Of a stretch of 43,618 nucleotides of DNA, positions 11,501-17,737 are shown in pieces (the first letter of the stretch is position 1; every line of letters starts with the position of its first letter). Source of the DNA: Candidatus Obscuribacterales bacterium (GTDB taxonomy: Bacteria > Cyanobacteriota > Vampirovibrionia > Obscuribacterales > Obscuribacteraceae); the NCBI GenBank assembly GCA_021732565.1, contig JAKFUT010000060.1:1-43618 (forward strand), written 5' to 3'. Below the pieces are notes generated by a model, which saw nothing but the letters and a program-made list of their open reading frames with translations, ran no database searches and was not told the DNA's origin. A program made the translations under genes and the position numbers.

Positions 11501-12073
11501 CGTGTTTATGATCCTGTCAGCCGTACATTGACGGAGACGTTTCAGGAAAAAGGAAAGGAAGCTGTCTGTCGCACGAAGCAGCTTGATGATAACGAAGCAT
11601 GGGCGTTTAAAAGGGAGGTGTCCAGATGGCAGCCCTCGCCCTATGTGGTAACACTTCCCGATGGCACCATGCAGCAGATTTTCGAATACAGCAATGGCAC
11701 GCGCCGAATTTATTCTTTCGATCCCAAAAGGGATCTCTATACGGAGTCTTTTGTTGATAAAGATGGAAAGGATTTGGTTCCGCCTGTGTCTCGCGTCGGT
11801 GATTTGCAAACCGGAGACCTTTCACCGGCAAAGCGCACTGAGGCCACGAAACTTTCTGCTGAAATCGCGGCGTGGAATAAGTCGCCCCTGCATCCTGAAC
11901 TTGAACTACGGATACAAGAATTTCTAAGGGACGCTAAGCGGCAGGGCTGCCAATTAACTACCGTCCGATTGATCAATGACGAGCTTGCATCGAAAGGTTA
12001 CCGTTTGAATGTAACCCCCGGAAAATACGGTGTAGAATACTCGCTGCGGCTAGATCGAATTACGGACAAATGA
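2525..12073 (+). CDS. Giant beta-hairpin repeat protein with DUF4214-like segment
   Basis: About 3,182 aa from GTG 2525, chosen because AAGGAG (2510-2515) sits 9 nt upstream; a TTG at 2486 would add 13 residues. There is no signal peptide or membrane span. Residues about 250-430 are a Gly/Pro/Asp-rich low-complexity region of 33-37-aa repeats beginning SIG or SLIG, with GGDTAAGDR twice. Residues about 632-740 hold two units resembling DUF4214, the phycobilisome-linker-like domain (YKQVFNRDIEPD and FQRLLNRKYDPNGDP, each followed by a helical stretch ending in SKEF-like text). Most of the rest is short beta-hairpin units (DGR-I/V-x(4)-D-x-G), reminiscent of YD/RHS repeats but without the RHS core signature. 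The last 550 residues (from about 2544) contain at least six longer repeats of 70-100 aa built around LPDGxM, YxDGT and DKDGKxL. I found no catalytic domain. A structural, adhesive or secreted scaffold role is inference. The frame is open throughout, arguing for selection. Confidence 0.9.
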   Translation: MRDPKFDQTFSGGADSDADEAVLSLLNLLGDARFHLANRQKRDQLDIDEHYYSGRAELASPRESEIPVLGIQWTSDGQAVVKFYANGQSIAEDQFETKMVFKWDEKTSSETREVFKKGSASPDLVTKVIRTGDELRVESTTDRENQSAVFQNGVPVDLWLTVGPSKRAIRFNFDTDGTVADIDYSRTTIHIDDPTPFKVGAELALKTIAETFGLPVPPTPHLDERDVVFQATGEDVMEDTELDVSIGTQLCPGTGGDTAAGDRSNPSLAVPAVSADSVLPLETHSLIGAAIDPVPGGSGLGEPLVDAALPTEAQSADSLIGGKLSPGSGGDTAAGDRGEPLAGVPPSSGAMDFSIGTKVSSDKQDDTAYGGDAQVEAPGVNLQTTGLEQNTVMSTLLPLDSQNSDSIANAALIDTPELPPVPAYELAAAPGAQLQLVNDSGFVYGGSLDSVFVEEIVPGQENVPMEPSSAGFRELLPNAGVFVSHDVTAGKTTLVTVHPTFGVVQQSVDNAGVVTTRFERGPITSVIYNPAGKPPYVVLPADQTEKFNPAEMAVAVSADDKIKVFADGHIELTLTPPIPEDVVNSQNSLKFTKLFLRPAPDGTFKIVGGQIEQDGNTYNYSDCSDPVDRGKQLYKQVFNRDIEPDNTWPAEHFRNKGTYEGAVRAILANSLQEFKKSIPSNKDEIMPFLFQRLLNRKYDPNGDPANDKKFRELLDQGKIDEVIEIILKSKEFQSQHREAFLANLTDDKTNIPIDIRVVDGRTIKTFLNGKVIEEYKVNGHTVTVEANPNGKIITKFSDPNAPFAQCEYDTRLKTYAFCKIPPEILLRASVDGNTGELKFDPPEKKLADMKTAEYSLGGVKTTLYWDGRREITYDSAYAPDSKVKEIRYPVGDPRGTQIERKNGDVEVGRLNAQGQLVVEVTCKTPGADGVQKTTNIYADASGKILLRSLCSGTDGQGSFQRETWQGTPEQGLITQTAYANGSVVTTIQHGRIATVTYLPGSPPGATYAGRDNQILNDVKPEELVIRERLVQGKKQQTRADGTVVTELAPGVTQLQFKFPLLDPQQRVLQIIDQNTGITETRFKGGDIEYSGTLTADQLKKRGYNVADDPNIGKITRLIRRKNGEVTVEYDSSKLEEPYKDLKSRTVFPNQSDGARQRLDYDGTKGRISETAIFKNNEQIYVEGEAKEGDGQYKYRRFNDENGNAVDQRFYADGAVRIVFHDPETKFIYVETRPGKSGQPEYWALLPGEENPRQISPGEAVFPVAEIKNPNKPPSKIMSNGDIVTTFVPPDTSVLTEFAPNDPLQRISQHVRPVSGTIEIRHKDGSVETIYTKPDAIIKREIWFPHNDPAGRVYVREFVPGAQGDIVRETQFKGQNNLVIIHKELNGVSGCTYERITRGPNGVSVERDGYDDKGHFIERTDNGRVERRWDNGEFRVQGVNDIKGEILAGGKAEHFDLDGSKGIVETDEKTGQVLSVRYTDGPRKGMSFSFRYAEGKVVAVTVASEATKPPSLITLTREKEGHWNPAGAQVPGLTFPADKIKGDFTVRPNGDIVFDAGDGKKQMLSIDGSKKSTDLNTYTRIVEKNGETKQECWDGYAWRQATSVKTENGVTTMVFEGSPSKIIRNANTDTLTVEFPPPDAKTVVCAWKEQKMTWKEEGKPEKIYYNTGENGGDGKALWYEGDVVRTTATGVVVQLKGSPKDLPMQVEIALRDSAPGVSDAGGTRSRYPNGTVVARGRDGRIVEITNVNGAAFKFERNSTGDIVAFTASDGTRYTRRGDKSGDSPAQVSKWNVEKKGQPSAVLEGEPKLDNKGGFELLSPVGDGVIVAPGGRVIHRKDGQIVAVTDVNGQNWFAAGPPDQNGEQTFTIMHGGEQNTVKGCARILGNGSFGVQTGDGIIAPNLADRSVSKFNEQGFEIQRTFENGVQIIRDDQGRVISTKDVDGTSRDFKWETPENSEPYISEVLINGKVVEKAIPTQQGPMLRALKDGADPNQLTNEHLGDVVIYEPNMRRTAIHVQDGRSVGRTITDLHGTKRVENGSQISSIERGPADKSERKIENDRLVSTTDVTGTLVRTFEYGDPQNPLPTTIVETKNGGEPVKFVLDKATGKYTLANQTNTGEKISLDRVSGDITYEREEAGSPIKIFTRVETARGETILKGIPGPADVISITQTIGGKTKKVVSADGDQIFSYNKSGEFVGAYLSVSGPPPQLVPIAEIDATGRLRAVKNANAKEPADRYEDGECSYDKSTGSMVIRRTDVSGHNIGLLEICRDGTRVHRDAGDLVVRKDYPGGRFERYENGKLVYEEVPNQYVKTYKDGKLTAHVFAVGNPVKHEDKDAVVSELLPDGSANIYHNGRQTGIQFADKTLLIFGANKGELAGLVSFHNGQSPLMEYQFEWQGEGANRKIARVRMRKAYDESAKWEDAELLGLDGFLHPVNPEPADKPAKDRLRPEIIDYPKNYKGEQNGTRRIITSGTAQDPIDWWETRLDGTTERFLGKTKQVEVIRPQPEAPAKPSNWPATWPAGYSFKSDYDRARDNALQSAVSIQGEYMPDGRYRLIRYLSKNNGDVLTSERTVETYDPGTGKLTTEVYGQDGKLVPPPTVLDTSSIPNFRKEYFYNLVERNQPEVYGWQNPDGSYAFRDVFSDGRVRLLTMDKDLKTIVCTYFDKDGKPLGEPTKYPVSEKDAQWYQGLAERLSSTRGVSVFETDPERIKIYSRHGDGTWHVDSFDPATKMKVTTWYSKTGKEVGPPKETKLSEYAAEEFLKDANRTKLVDLEHVSEDVDRCECVAWGQVQVRRQLPDGKSVTVTLAQPPGELPFGCVNRHTPDGKYQVLTKLADGGWCEHTLGADGVMRSQVFDKSGKEVGAPAELQLKKEDAMALQNAIFKQQECEGRILPDGRMQLLASYPDGTMRIDTIVPGKGMESVIYGRDGKPLSTTFLPMEEGDEKKFALYIKSKTGSNIDYENRRQVSPQPEVRILPDGKFEEFVTYADGSSLSRVYDPVSRTLTETFQEKGKEAVCRTKQLDDNEAWAFKREVSRWQPSPYVVTLPDGTMQQIFEYSNGTRRIYSFDPKRDLYTESFVDKDGKDLVPPVSRVGDLQTGDLSPAKRTEATKLSAEIAAWNKSPLHPELELRIQEFLRDAKRQGCQLTTVRLINDELASKGYRLNVTPGKYGVEYSLRLDRITDK
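3270..3810 (+). repeat. Degenerate in-frame repeats in the giant gene
   Basis: The 23-base string beginning GGTGGTGATACC occurs at 3287-3309 and identically at 3509-3531 (222 bp apart, 74 codons); a diverged copy lies near 3618. At protein level this is four to five copies of a 33-37-aa unit starting SIGT, SLIG or SIGTK. The near identity of two DNA copies suggests recent duplication inside a linker region. Confidence 0.65.
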
Positions 12074-12377
12074 TGAAATTCGGCTGTCACATACCGGTGC
12101 GGCAGTGTATACCGTGTGAAATTCCCCAAGCTAAGCTGCTTGTGGCTTAACTGCGGTGGTCCGGTCCGGAAAGAATAGTAGAGCATTGGCTTTGTGGCGT
12201 CCCCTTGAATGCGACAGTATGCAAGCCAGCGTGAGGTTGGTGTGCGCTGGTAGCTTTGTCTGGCGAACCAGCATTGTCGAGACACTGTAGTGGCGAGTCA
12301 CAATTCTTCCACAATTTAGACCAGTCTTAGTTCGTTGAACGCCAGTATCTTCAAATCACTGAAGGGGGGCGTTTGAG
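12074..12377 (+). other. Intergenic region between repeat-protein genes
   Basis: 304 bases without a gene. I see no strong terminator after the giant gene, only weak inverted repeats around AAGCTAAGCTGCTT (12130-12143). The strong ribosome binding site AAGGGGGG of the next gene lies at its end. Confidence 0.4.
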
Positions 12378-13940
12378 ATGGCAAAATCGGGCGTTGAAGA
12401 ATTCGAGAAAGACGCAAGCGAAGCGAATGTTGCGTCTGCCAACTTTCCAACATTGGACAAGCCAGAAGAAAATAAATTGGCTCGCTCCATGTGCGATAGT
12501 CGGACCAGTAAGTCGACCGACTTACCCGGGCTCCAATTGACAGACTCTAAGGACGAAGGGGTTAAGCGGGTTCCAACGGTAAAAGAACTTATTGCCATGG
12601 CCGCAGCGGAACAATCTCAAAAGATTCAACAGAAAGCGCAGGGCGATGCTGCGCAAGTTCCGTCCGAAAAACCGGCTGCAAAGTCAGCTGAGAAACCTGC
12701 CCCGGTTTCGGAAGCAGTAGCGGTGAAACCGGCAGCAAAAGCGCAGGGCGATGCTGCGCAGGTTCCGTCGGAAAAACCGGCTGCAAAACCAGCAGAGAAA
12801 CCTGCCCCGGTTTCGGAAGCAGTAGCGGTGAAACCGGCAGCAAAAGTGCAGGGTGAGGCTGCGCAGGTTCCGTCGGAAAAACCGGCTGCAAAACCAGCCG
12901 AGAAGCCTGCCCCGGTTTTAGAAGCAGTAGCGGTGAAACCGGCAGCAAAAGTGCAGGGTGAGGCTGCGCAGGTTCCGTCGGAAAAACCGGCTGCAAAACC
13001 AGCCGAGAAGCCTGCCCCGGTTTTAGAACAAGTACCAGCCAAACCGGCAGCAAAAGCGCAGGGTGACGCTGCACAAGTGCCGTCGGAAAAGCCACTTGCC
13101 CCGAAGCCTGTAGACAGCCGGATACGGCAGTTTGAAGGCACCGGCGCAGAATCTGTCAGGTCTACACGGGTTGATAATGCCGGGCAGATCGACCGCGTCG
13201 AAACACGTGACGGCAGGGTCTTCGAAAGAACTACCACGACCCTGCCAGGCGGAATGGGGCATGTTTGGCAGATAAGTCGCCCTGGTGCGCAACCACAAAT
13301 GTGTTGCGATGTTCGTGTAGCACAAAATGGCGATCTTTCCTATCGTACTGCCGGTGATGCGGCCAGACCAATTCGCGAAACGCAAGACGGCAGGTATTTT
13401 GTCACGGGCACAGATGGGGTTGAGCGACGATTTGTCGACGCTGGCCAACACGAAGCCGCTCCCATAGGAACAGATTTAGTAACAGGTATCTTCGGAAATG
13501 AGGTGTTGGTCAGCGATCCCGAGCATGCTGGTCCTCCGCGTTATGGAGCGCTAGGGGGAGAAGTGCAAAATGATACAGACCGACCCATCATCGTATTTGG
13601 CAATGGGCAACGCGATGAGAATGGCAACAAGACTATGCATGCATATGTTCTGCGCCCGGGCCAGAGAAACAACGGTTTGCAGTCGGACGTCGACGGCTTT
13701 CTGAGAGATCCTAGATTCCAGCCCACTGTCAGTTCATCCGGGCGTATTCTCATGCCGGAGAGCATTCCTGCCGACGCCACTGTTGTTAAAATACGGGATA
13801 CAGGACGGCTAACAATAACAGGCCCGGCCACCGACCTCGATTGGTCCGGGTCTTACTTGCTGCGGTCCCGCGGCACTCTTGGCGATAGACTGTCCGGTGG
13901 ACAACCTGTACGCCCGGAACCACCTCGCCCTCGACGTTAA
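12378..13940 (+). CDS. Repeat protein: Ala/Pro/Lys tandem repeats plus beta-rich C-terminal domain
   Basis: The protein is 520 aa, with AAGGGGGG upstream of the ATG. Residues 1-85 are polar and acidic with no signal peptide. Residues 87-226 are four tandem copies of a 35-aa unit (AQGDAAQVPSEKPAAK, PAEKPAPV, then EAVAVKPAAK) plus a partial fifth copy, giving an extended linker similar to Pro/Ala/Lys wall-spanning or stalk linkers. Residues about 260-360 contain hairpin units of the style seen in the giant protein (IDRVETRDGRVFERT, IRETQDGRYFVTG). Residues 360-520 form a Gly-rich unrecognised domain ending in a Pro/Arg tail. It follows the giant gene in the same direction and shares its hairpin module, so the two may act in the same structure. 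The function is unknown. Confidence 0.85.
   Translation: MAKSGVEEFEKDASEANVASANFPTLDKPEENKLARSMCDSRTSKSTDLPGLQLTDSKDEGVKRVPTVKELIAMAAAEQSQKIQQKAQGDAAQVPSEKPAAKSAEKPAPVSEAVAVKPAAKAQGDAAQVPSEKPAAKPAEKPAPVSEAVAVKPAAKVQGEAAQVPSEKPAAKPAEKPAPVLEAVAVKPAAKVQGEAAQVPSEKPAAKPAEKPAPVLEQVPAKPAAKAQGDAAQVPSEKPLAPKPVDSRIRQFEGTGAESVRSTRVDNAGQIDRVETRDGRVFERTTTTLPGGMGHVWQISRPGAQPQMCCDVRVAQNGDLSYRTAGDAARPIRETQDGRYFVTGTDGVERRFVDAGQHEAAPIGTDLVTGIFGNEVLVSDPEHAGPPRYGALGGEVQNDTDRPIIVFGNGQRDENGNKTMHAYVLRPGQRNNGLQSDVDGFLRDPRFQPTVSSSGRILMPESIPADATVVKIRDTGRLTITGPATDLDWSGSYLLRSRGTLGDRLSGGQPVRPEPPRPRR
12636..13109 (+). repeat. 105-bp tandem repeat array, 4.5 copies
   Basis: Copies start at 12636, 12741, 12846, 12951 and 13056, exactly 105 bp (35 codons) apart; the fifth is partial. 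Copies 1-2 are nearly identical and copies 3-4 are nearly identical (GTGCAGGGTGAGGCT), pointing to stepwise duplication by unequal exchange. The period is a multiple of three, so copy-number change preserves the reading frame. Confidence 0.95.
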
Positions 13941-13971
13941 CGACACCGATCTTTTCTGCGCTTTCTGCACA

Positions 13972-14005
13972 AATTGCCTGTCACCTTATCTGGTGGCAGG
14001 TAATT
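13972..14005 (+). terminator. Probable transcription terminator hairpin
   Basis: AATTGCCTGTCACC (13972-13985) pairs with GGTGGCAGGTAATT (13992-14005), 14 bp with two G-T pairs and a 6-base loop TTATCT. It lies 32 nt after the stop of the 520-aa gene and is followed by GTTCTGG, a weak T tract. It probably ends the 2211-13940 unit. Confidence 0.6.
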
Positions 14006-14179
14006 GTTCTGGCAACAATGAGATGGAGTTGGTCAAGATTTCGTGAGGATCTGTATATCACTCTATGTAAGAAGGTTTGAGTCAAACATGGGTTTGACAG
14101 GAAACGCGGATGGATGACACCGGGAGATTGATGAAATCAGACTCCCGCGATCGCCGCCGACTTTAGCGAGGAAAGGAAC

Positions 14180-14692
14180 ATGTATGGTATGGAATACGAG
14201 AAGATCTGGAGTTTGTATGAGGATTATGATGATGGAATAGATGATGATTGGAACGTTGCGGACATGCTATGTGAAGCAAGCGAAGCATCCAGTGTCTATG
14301 TAGCTCCGGTCGAAATCACCAAAAATCAGTTTAAAGATAAATTTGGCGACAGTGGGGCCAGCTATTTGGAACAGATTGGCTGTGAACGAATCGTTGTGAA
14401 TGGAAATCAAGTTAAGTTTGAACTGCGAGAGCCATACACTTATCCCGTCGGACAAGGACCAATTAAGGACGCTCGACTGTCCAAGGAAATTACATTCGAC
14501 TTTTCGATCAATGGTGATGAGATCAGTCTAAAAAACATTGGCGGGCTAAAGCTCAATCCCTACATCGGCCCCAAGTTCGGCTGTCCCGACGTCAAGATCA
14601 GCCCTAAGGGAATTGATTTGGGTGCGGCGATTCCGAATATACCTGCTGAGGGCTTATTTGATAGTCTCAGGGAAGTAATCATTCGGCTATAG
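14180..14692 (+). CDS. Hypothetical acidic protein
   Basis: The protein is 170 aa. AGGAAAGGAAC stands directly before the ATG. The first 35 residues are very acidic (YEDYDDGIDDDW), and there is no signal peptide or membrane segment. The central and C-terminal part alternates short strands (RIVVNGNQVKFELR, ITFDFSINGDEISLKNIGG) and ends in a Pro/Gly-rich segment, so a small beta domain is likely. I do not recognise a family. It has its own ribosome binding site and lies between a terminator-like hairpin and another hairpin, so it is probably a single-gene unit. Confidence 0.75.
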   Translation: MYGMEYEKIWSLYEDYDDGIDDDWNVADMLCEASEASSVYVAPVEITKNQFKDKFGDSGASYLEQIGCERIVVNGNQVKFELREPYTYPVGQGPIKDARLSKEITFDFSINGDEISLKNIGGLKLNPYIGPKFGCPDVKISPKGIDLGAAIPNIPAEGLFDSLREVIIRL

Positions 14693-14693
14693 A

Positions 14694-14748
14694 TGTAGCA
14701 GCAACTGTTCCTGATTTTGACTTGTCTTCCGGAACTCATGCTGCAACA
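14694..14748. terminator. Imperfect hairpin directly after the 170-aa gene
   Basis: TGT-a-GCAGCA-act-GTTCC (14694-14711) pairs with GGAAC-tca-TGCTGC-a-ACA (14731-14748), with two symmetric mismatched loops and a 19-base apical loop. It starts two bases after the stop codon and precedes a convergent gene, so a terminator role is plausible although there is no T tract. The remaining intergenic sequence to 15033 shows nothing else I can name. Confidence 0.4.
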
Positions 14749-15033
14749 GTGGCAGGTGCTGCATGGTTCCGGGCCCCTATGAAAATCTGCGTCATATGGC
14801 AAGACGGATAATTCTTAACCGAACAGTATTGGCGTAATACTCATAATTTGATAGGGGCCTCGGGCACCACCGCCGGAGCGGGTGAAAGAAGATGCCATCT
14901 ATTCATCGAATACATGGCATCCTTTTGCGTAAATGTCAGAGTTCATCGCTCTTTCGGATGACGCGAATCGTCGCGTCTCTTAGGACTATCTCTTCGCAGT
15001 TCCCCCGCTTGCGAATCTCGAGTCATTTCCCGA

Positions 15034-15453
15034 CTAGCGGGTATGATTACGGTGATGCTTGGCGGGGTATTGGAACGAGCTTGAATACATGTTCACGTTA
15101 CCGTACAGCGGTTGATTGTATGGCTGATTCACGTTAGCGTAATACGGTTGATTGTATGGCTGATTCAGGTTGCCATAATACGGTTGATAATATGGTGAGT
15201 AATTGACCGCGAAATTGTTCTGCGGAACAACAGTTCCCTTTTCTCTTGCGTACCAATTGAGGAATTGCGGGCTGTTGGATCCGTATGTCTCGGTTAATCG
15301 TGATCCCTCATCTTGTCGAGCTCTAAAAGCCTGCTCTTCAGCCTGATATGCAGCTGAGTGATAGTAGTCGGTATCGGCACCCGCGGGTGAAAACGCAGTA
15401 AATGCCGTAGCGGCTGCGGCGATTAGGATAAACAGTAAATTCTGGTTGTTCAT
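15034..15453 (-). CDS. Small secreted Asn/Gln/Pro/Tyr-repeat protein
   Basis: The protein is 139 aa starting at MNNQNLLF, where AGAGGT lies at proper spacing; the longer frame to 15531 would bury the signal peptide. The signal peptide spans about residues 1-26 (LLFILIAAAATAFTAFSPAGA). The mature part begins with a helical Glu/Gln/Arg segment (residues 35-70) and ends in a Tyr/Asn/Gln/Pro-rich tail with repeats NQPYNQPYY. Such tails occur in surface or matrix proteins of low complexity, but no function can be assigned. It follows the frameshifted gene at 15518-16226 on the same strand with a 64-nt gap. Confidence 0.75.
   Translation of the reverse strand: MNNQNLLFILIAAAATAFTAFSPAGADTDYYHSAAYQAEEQAFRARQDEGSRLTETYGSNSPQFLNWYAREKGTVVPQNNFAVNYSPYYQPYYGNLNQPYNQPYYANVNQPYNQPLYGNVNMYSSSFQYPAKHHRNHTR
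15109..15195 (-). repeat. 36-bp tandem repeat in the secreted protein gene
   Basis: Two full copies of a 36-bp unit (15109-15144 and 15145-15180) begin CGGTTGATTGTATGGCTG and differ at a few bases; a third, partial copy follows to about 15195. They encode the 12-aa unit NVNQPYNQPYY/L plus one residue. Confidence 0.85.
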
Positions 15454-15517
15454 ATTCGTGACCTCTGGCTCTACCGACGGAGGTTCATTCACAAGGTTCC
15501 ATCGCTGGTTCTTGAAC

Positions 15518-15976
15518 TCAGCGGAAGACACATTTCTCGCCAGTCAATGTGTTCGGCGGATATTCAACCACCGGCATTCCCTCGGCGGTTACGGTCACGC
15601 GAACCCCTTCTTGAATGGGAACACAAAAGCCCCCGGCAAGCGGCCCCGCGTTAGCACCGTACCCCACCGAACTGGATGAAGGTTTATCGTGGCCTTTGAT
15701 GGAAACCTTATAGTCACCGCCGTTCCACACGTGGTCCGTCTGTTTCCAACCATTGTCGAACAATTTGCGTTGTCCATAGAGGGGAATGTACGTTCCCCAT
15801 TCGGAGAGTGGATTCAAAAGCTTGCTCGTTTCAAACATCGAGGTGGCGTATCTTTCGCCCATGTTTTTGTAGTCAAGCGAAACGTAACCTTCAGAAAAGT
15901 TAGGTCCTTCCATCGTCACCTTGGACGGATAGTCCTTCGTATTTCCATTCGTACATGTAATAATTTCCCTTAGCAT
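15518..15976 (-). CDS. Downstream piece of a probably frameshifted gene
   Basis: This open frame of 152 codons overlaps the piece at 15900-16226 by 77 bases on the same strand in another frame. Its first 15 residues look artificial, whereas from about residue 16 (YPSKVTMEGPNFSEG) it reads as a normal beta-rich protein with the segments YVSLDYKNMGERY and GGDYKVSIKGHDK. Joining the upstream frame after NYYMYEWKYE to DYPSKVTMEG gives a continuous protein of about 236 aa, which needs a one-base correction near 15930. I therefore read it as the C-terminal two-thirds of one gene, either a pseudogene or a sequencing error. No family is recognised. Confidence 0.55.
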   Translation of the reverse strand: MLREIITCTNGNTKDYPSKVTMEGPNFSEGYVSLDYKNMGERYATSMFETSKLLNPLSEWGTYIPLYGQRKLFDNGWKQTDHVWNGGDYKVSIKGHDKPSSSSVGYGANAGPLAGGFCVPIQEGVRVTVTAEGMPVVEYPPNTLTGEKCVFR

Positions 15977-16226
15977 CCTCCGCCCTTAGTACTCTGCCAC
16001 CAGCACTCTCTGTAGTACTGCCGTCCGGGCGCCGTTCTATAACATGACCATCTAGTGTATTAATTAAGAGACTCCCGCGATCCCGATTGAATCCGAAGCC
16101 AGCAATCTCTGTTTCTTTCGTCTCGACTTGATCCATCTTGCGGGAAATGTTCGCCAGAGGTGTGGCAATGTCAGGAAGCAGATTAATTGGCAAATAGATT
16201 GTGTGGTCGACTGAGGCTGCTAACAT
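15900..16226 (-). CDS. Upstream piece of a probably frameshifted gene, with beta-hairpin unit
   Basis: This frame encodes 108 aa. Residues about 45-95 hold hairpin text like the giant protein (LLINTLDGHVIERRPDGS, GGRVLRAEDAKGNYY). The last 11 residues, after the presumed frameshift, do not resemble anything. There is no ribosome binding site or signal peptide at the ATG, and the divergent protease gene starts only 24 bp away, leaving almost no room for a promoter. The 5' end may therefore have been lost. It is best read together with 15518-15976 as one broken gene. Confidence 0.5.
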   Translation of the reverse strand: MLAASVDHTIYLPINLLPDIATPLANISRKMDQVETKETEIAGFGFNRDRGSLLINTLDGHVIERRPDGSTTESAGGRVLRAEDAKGNYYMYEWKYEGLSVQGDDGRT

Positions 16227-16250
16227 TTGTACACTGATTGAGGAGTTACA

Positions 16251-17000
16251 ATGTCTAATTTGCCGCGATATTCAACTAAAGCCAGATGTGTTCTTGCTGC
16301 GATTGGAATAGCAGCGCTGGCTGGCACTGAGGTTGGTGCGCAGGTCCAATCCTCGAAACCACCCGCTACGATAAAATCGAACATGATTTTGCAGCCGCTC
16401 TTTAAGATCAAGAACAAAAAGGATGTTTGCGCGGGCAAAATATTTGCGGCAACTTTGCCTGACGGCGGAGTTTTCTTGCTCACCTGTGCCCACTTGTTTG
16501 CGATGGACGATAAGCCACTGACAGGTGCTCAAATAGCAGATTCCTGTACCGGCGTCAGCCTTCTCTCTTTGGACGGGAGCTCTATTGTGGGCTCGGCCGG
16601 CCCGGAGTTACTGAAGAACGGCAAACCGAGTGATTTGGAAAAAGGCGACTGTAGTGGAGATCTGGTTGCGTTTCGTTCTTCCAAGACCGTGCTCACTCCT
16701 GTAGCCTTTGAGACATCGCCCGTCAAAGCTGGAACTCGCGTTTGGGTAATTACAAAGGAGTCCGACTCTCCTGGCACAGCTCAACAAGTTATTGGCGGAA
16801 AAGTGACAGATGCCAGCGCAAAAATAGTGGACGTAAAAATGGATCGCAAAGTAATGATTCGAGCCACGAGTGGCTCGCCGGTTGTGAATCAAAATGGCAA
16901 ACTAATTGGGATACTAATTGGTGGTGCTGGACAATCAATCTTTCTTCACCCTGCCATAACCATGCTTACTCAGCTAAAAGCCGACGGACTAACAAAGTGA
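16251..17000 (+). CDS. Secreted trypsin-like serine protease (S1 fold)
   Basis: The protein is 249 aa, with GAGGAG upstream of the ATG. A signal peptide is visible (residues 1-30: basic RYSTKAR, hydrophobic VLAAIGIAALAG, cleavage near VGA-QV). The catalytic triad of the chymotrypsin fold can be assigned: His81 in LLTCAHLF, Asp137 in SGDLVAF and Ser207 in ATSGSPVV, the last matching the S-G-S-P motif of S1 and HtrA-type proteases. There is no PDZ domain, so it is a bare protease domain acting outside the cytoplasm. Two Cys pairs could form disulfides. It is intact, although the genes on both sides look damaged. The substrate is unknown. An inactive homologue is unlikely because all three residues are present. 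Confidence 0.87.
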   Translation: MSNLPRYSTKARCVLAAIGIAALAGTEVGAQVQSSKPPATIKSNMILQPLFKIKNKKDVCAGKIFAATLPDGGVFLLTCAHLFAMDDKPLTGAQIADSCTGVSLLSLDGSSIVGSAGPELLKNGKPSDLEKGDCSGDLVAFRSSKTVLTPVAFETSPVKAGTRVWVITKESDSPGTAQQVIGGKVTDASAKIVDVKMDRKVMIRATSGSPVVNQNGKLIGILIGGAGQSIFLHPAITMLTQLKADGLTK

Positions 17001-17004
17001 GGCA

Positions 17005-17683
17005 TTGACAGCAGAGGACAAACTAGACGAAGGTGCCTACCATGAACGTAAGACAACAAGGGTGCTCTTGAGGATTACGCACAAGCTATTAAGCTGAAGC
17101 CGGATGAAGCCGATGCGTACTGGTGGTGCGGTGAGGCGCTTCGAGAGTCGTCAGGCTATGGCACCGAGAACTACAGGCGTGCCGGCGACGACTACTCTAA
17201 AGTGATTGAGCTGAAGGGCGATAACCTGGAGGCCTTCGTCGACGTGCCTGGATTAGAGAGGGCGTTAAGGACGCGAAGGGAGCAGCAGCAGATCTTTCGG
17301 AAGTGATAAGACTCAAACCAGCGGAAGCACGTGGCTATGTAGAAAGAGCACGGCTGGAAGACAAATCCGGCGAAACGAAGACCGCACTTTCCAATTACGG
17401 TCAAGCAATTAAACTGGAGCCAAAGTCTTATGTGGCATTGCTGGAACGGGCGAGCCTGAATGCTAGAACGAAAGCCTACAAGGAAGCTGCCAACGACTAT
17501 TCCAAGATCGTGGAACTCATGAAAACAGAGGGACCACAAGAGTCCCAACATGATCTTGGTGTCTCCACTTATCAGGAGCGTGCTCAGATGCTCGAGATCC
17601 TTGGTGACAAAAAGGGAGCTCAACAAGACCGAGGCAAGGCGGCAGAGCTGAAAGCAAACGCTCCACCGCAACAACCTCACTGA
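17005..17683 (+). pseudogene. TPR protein gene broken by two frameshifts
   Basis: Translation reads as a TPR protein only when three frames are joined. The first frame (from about 17005) gives DEGAYHER. The second frame starts near 17052 with DNKGALEDYAQAIKLKP and runs to DDYSKVIELKGDNLEAF. The third continues from about 17250 as WIREGVKDAKGAAADLSEVI to the stop at 17683. The last part alone (GTG 17303 to 17683, 126 aa) is a clean open frame with TPR units such as ALSNYGQAIKLEPKSY and AANDYSKIVEL. Each break is a shift of the same sense (-1 or +2). No signal peptide or start with a good ribosome binding site remains, and it begins right after the protease stop. It is either a decaying gene or two sequencing errors. 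Confidence 0.7.
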
Positions 17684-17737
17684 TCAGCAATGACATGAGA
17701 TCTTACCGAGGAGCACTCATGGCCTTGGCGGGGCACG

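Noticed and set aside
2525..12073. RHS or polymorphic-toxin element
   Set aside because: The hairpins are YD-like, but the RHS core signature, a toxin-like variable C-terminus and a downstream immunity gene are missing.
12589..13237. Minus-strand open frames of 168 and 203 codons opposite the tandem repeats
   Set aside because: They are produced by the repeat composition of the real plus-strand gene; no ribosome binding site and a repetitive artificial translation.
15109..15195. CRISPR-like repeat
   Set aside because: The 36-bp units are directly adjacent without spacers and are in frame within a secreted protein gene.
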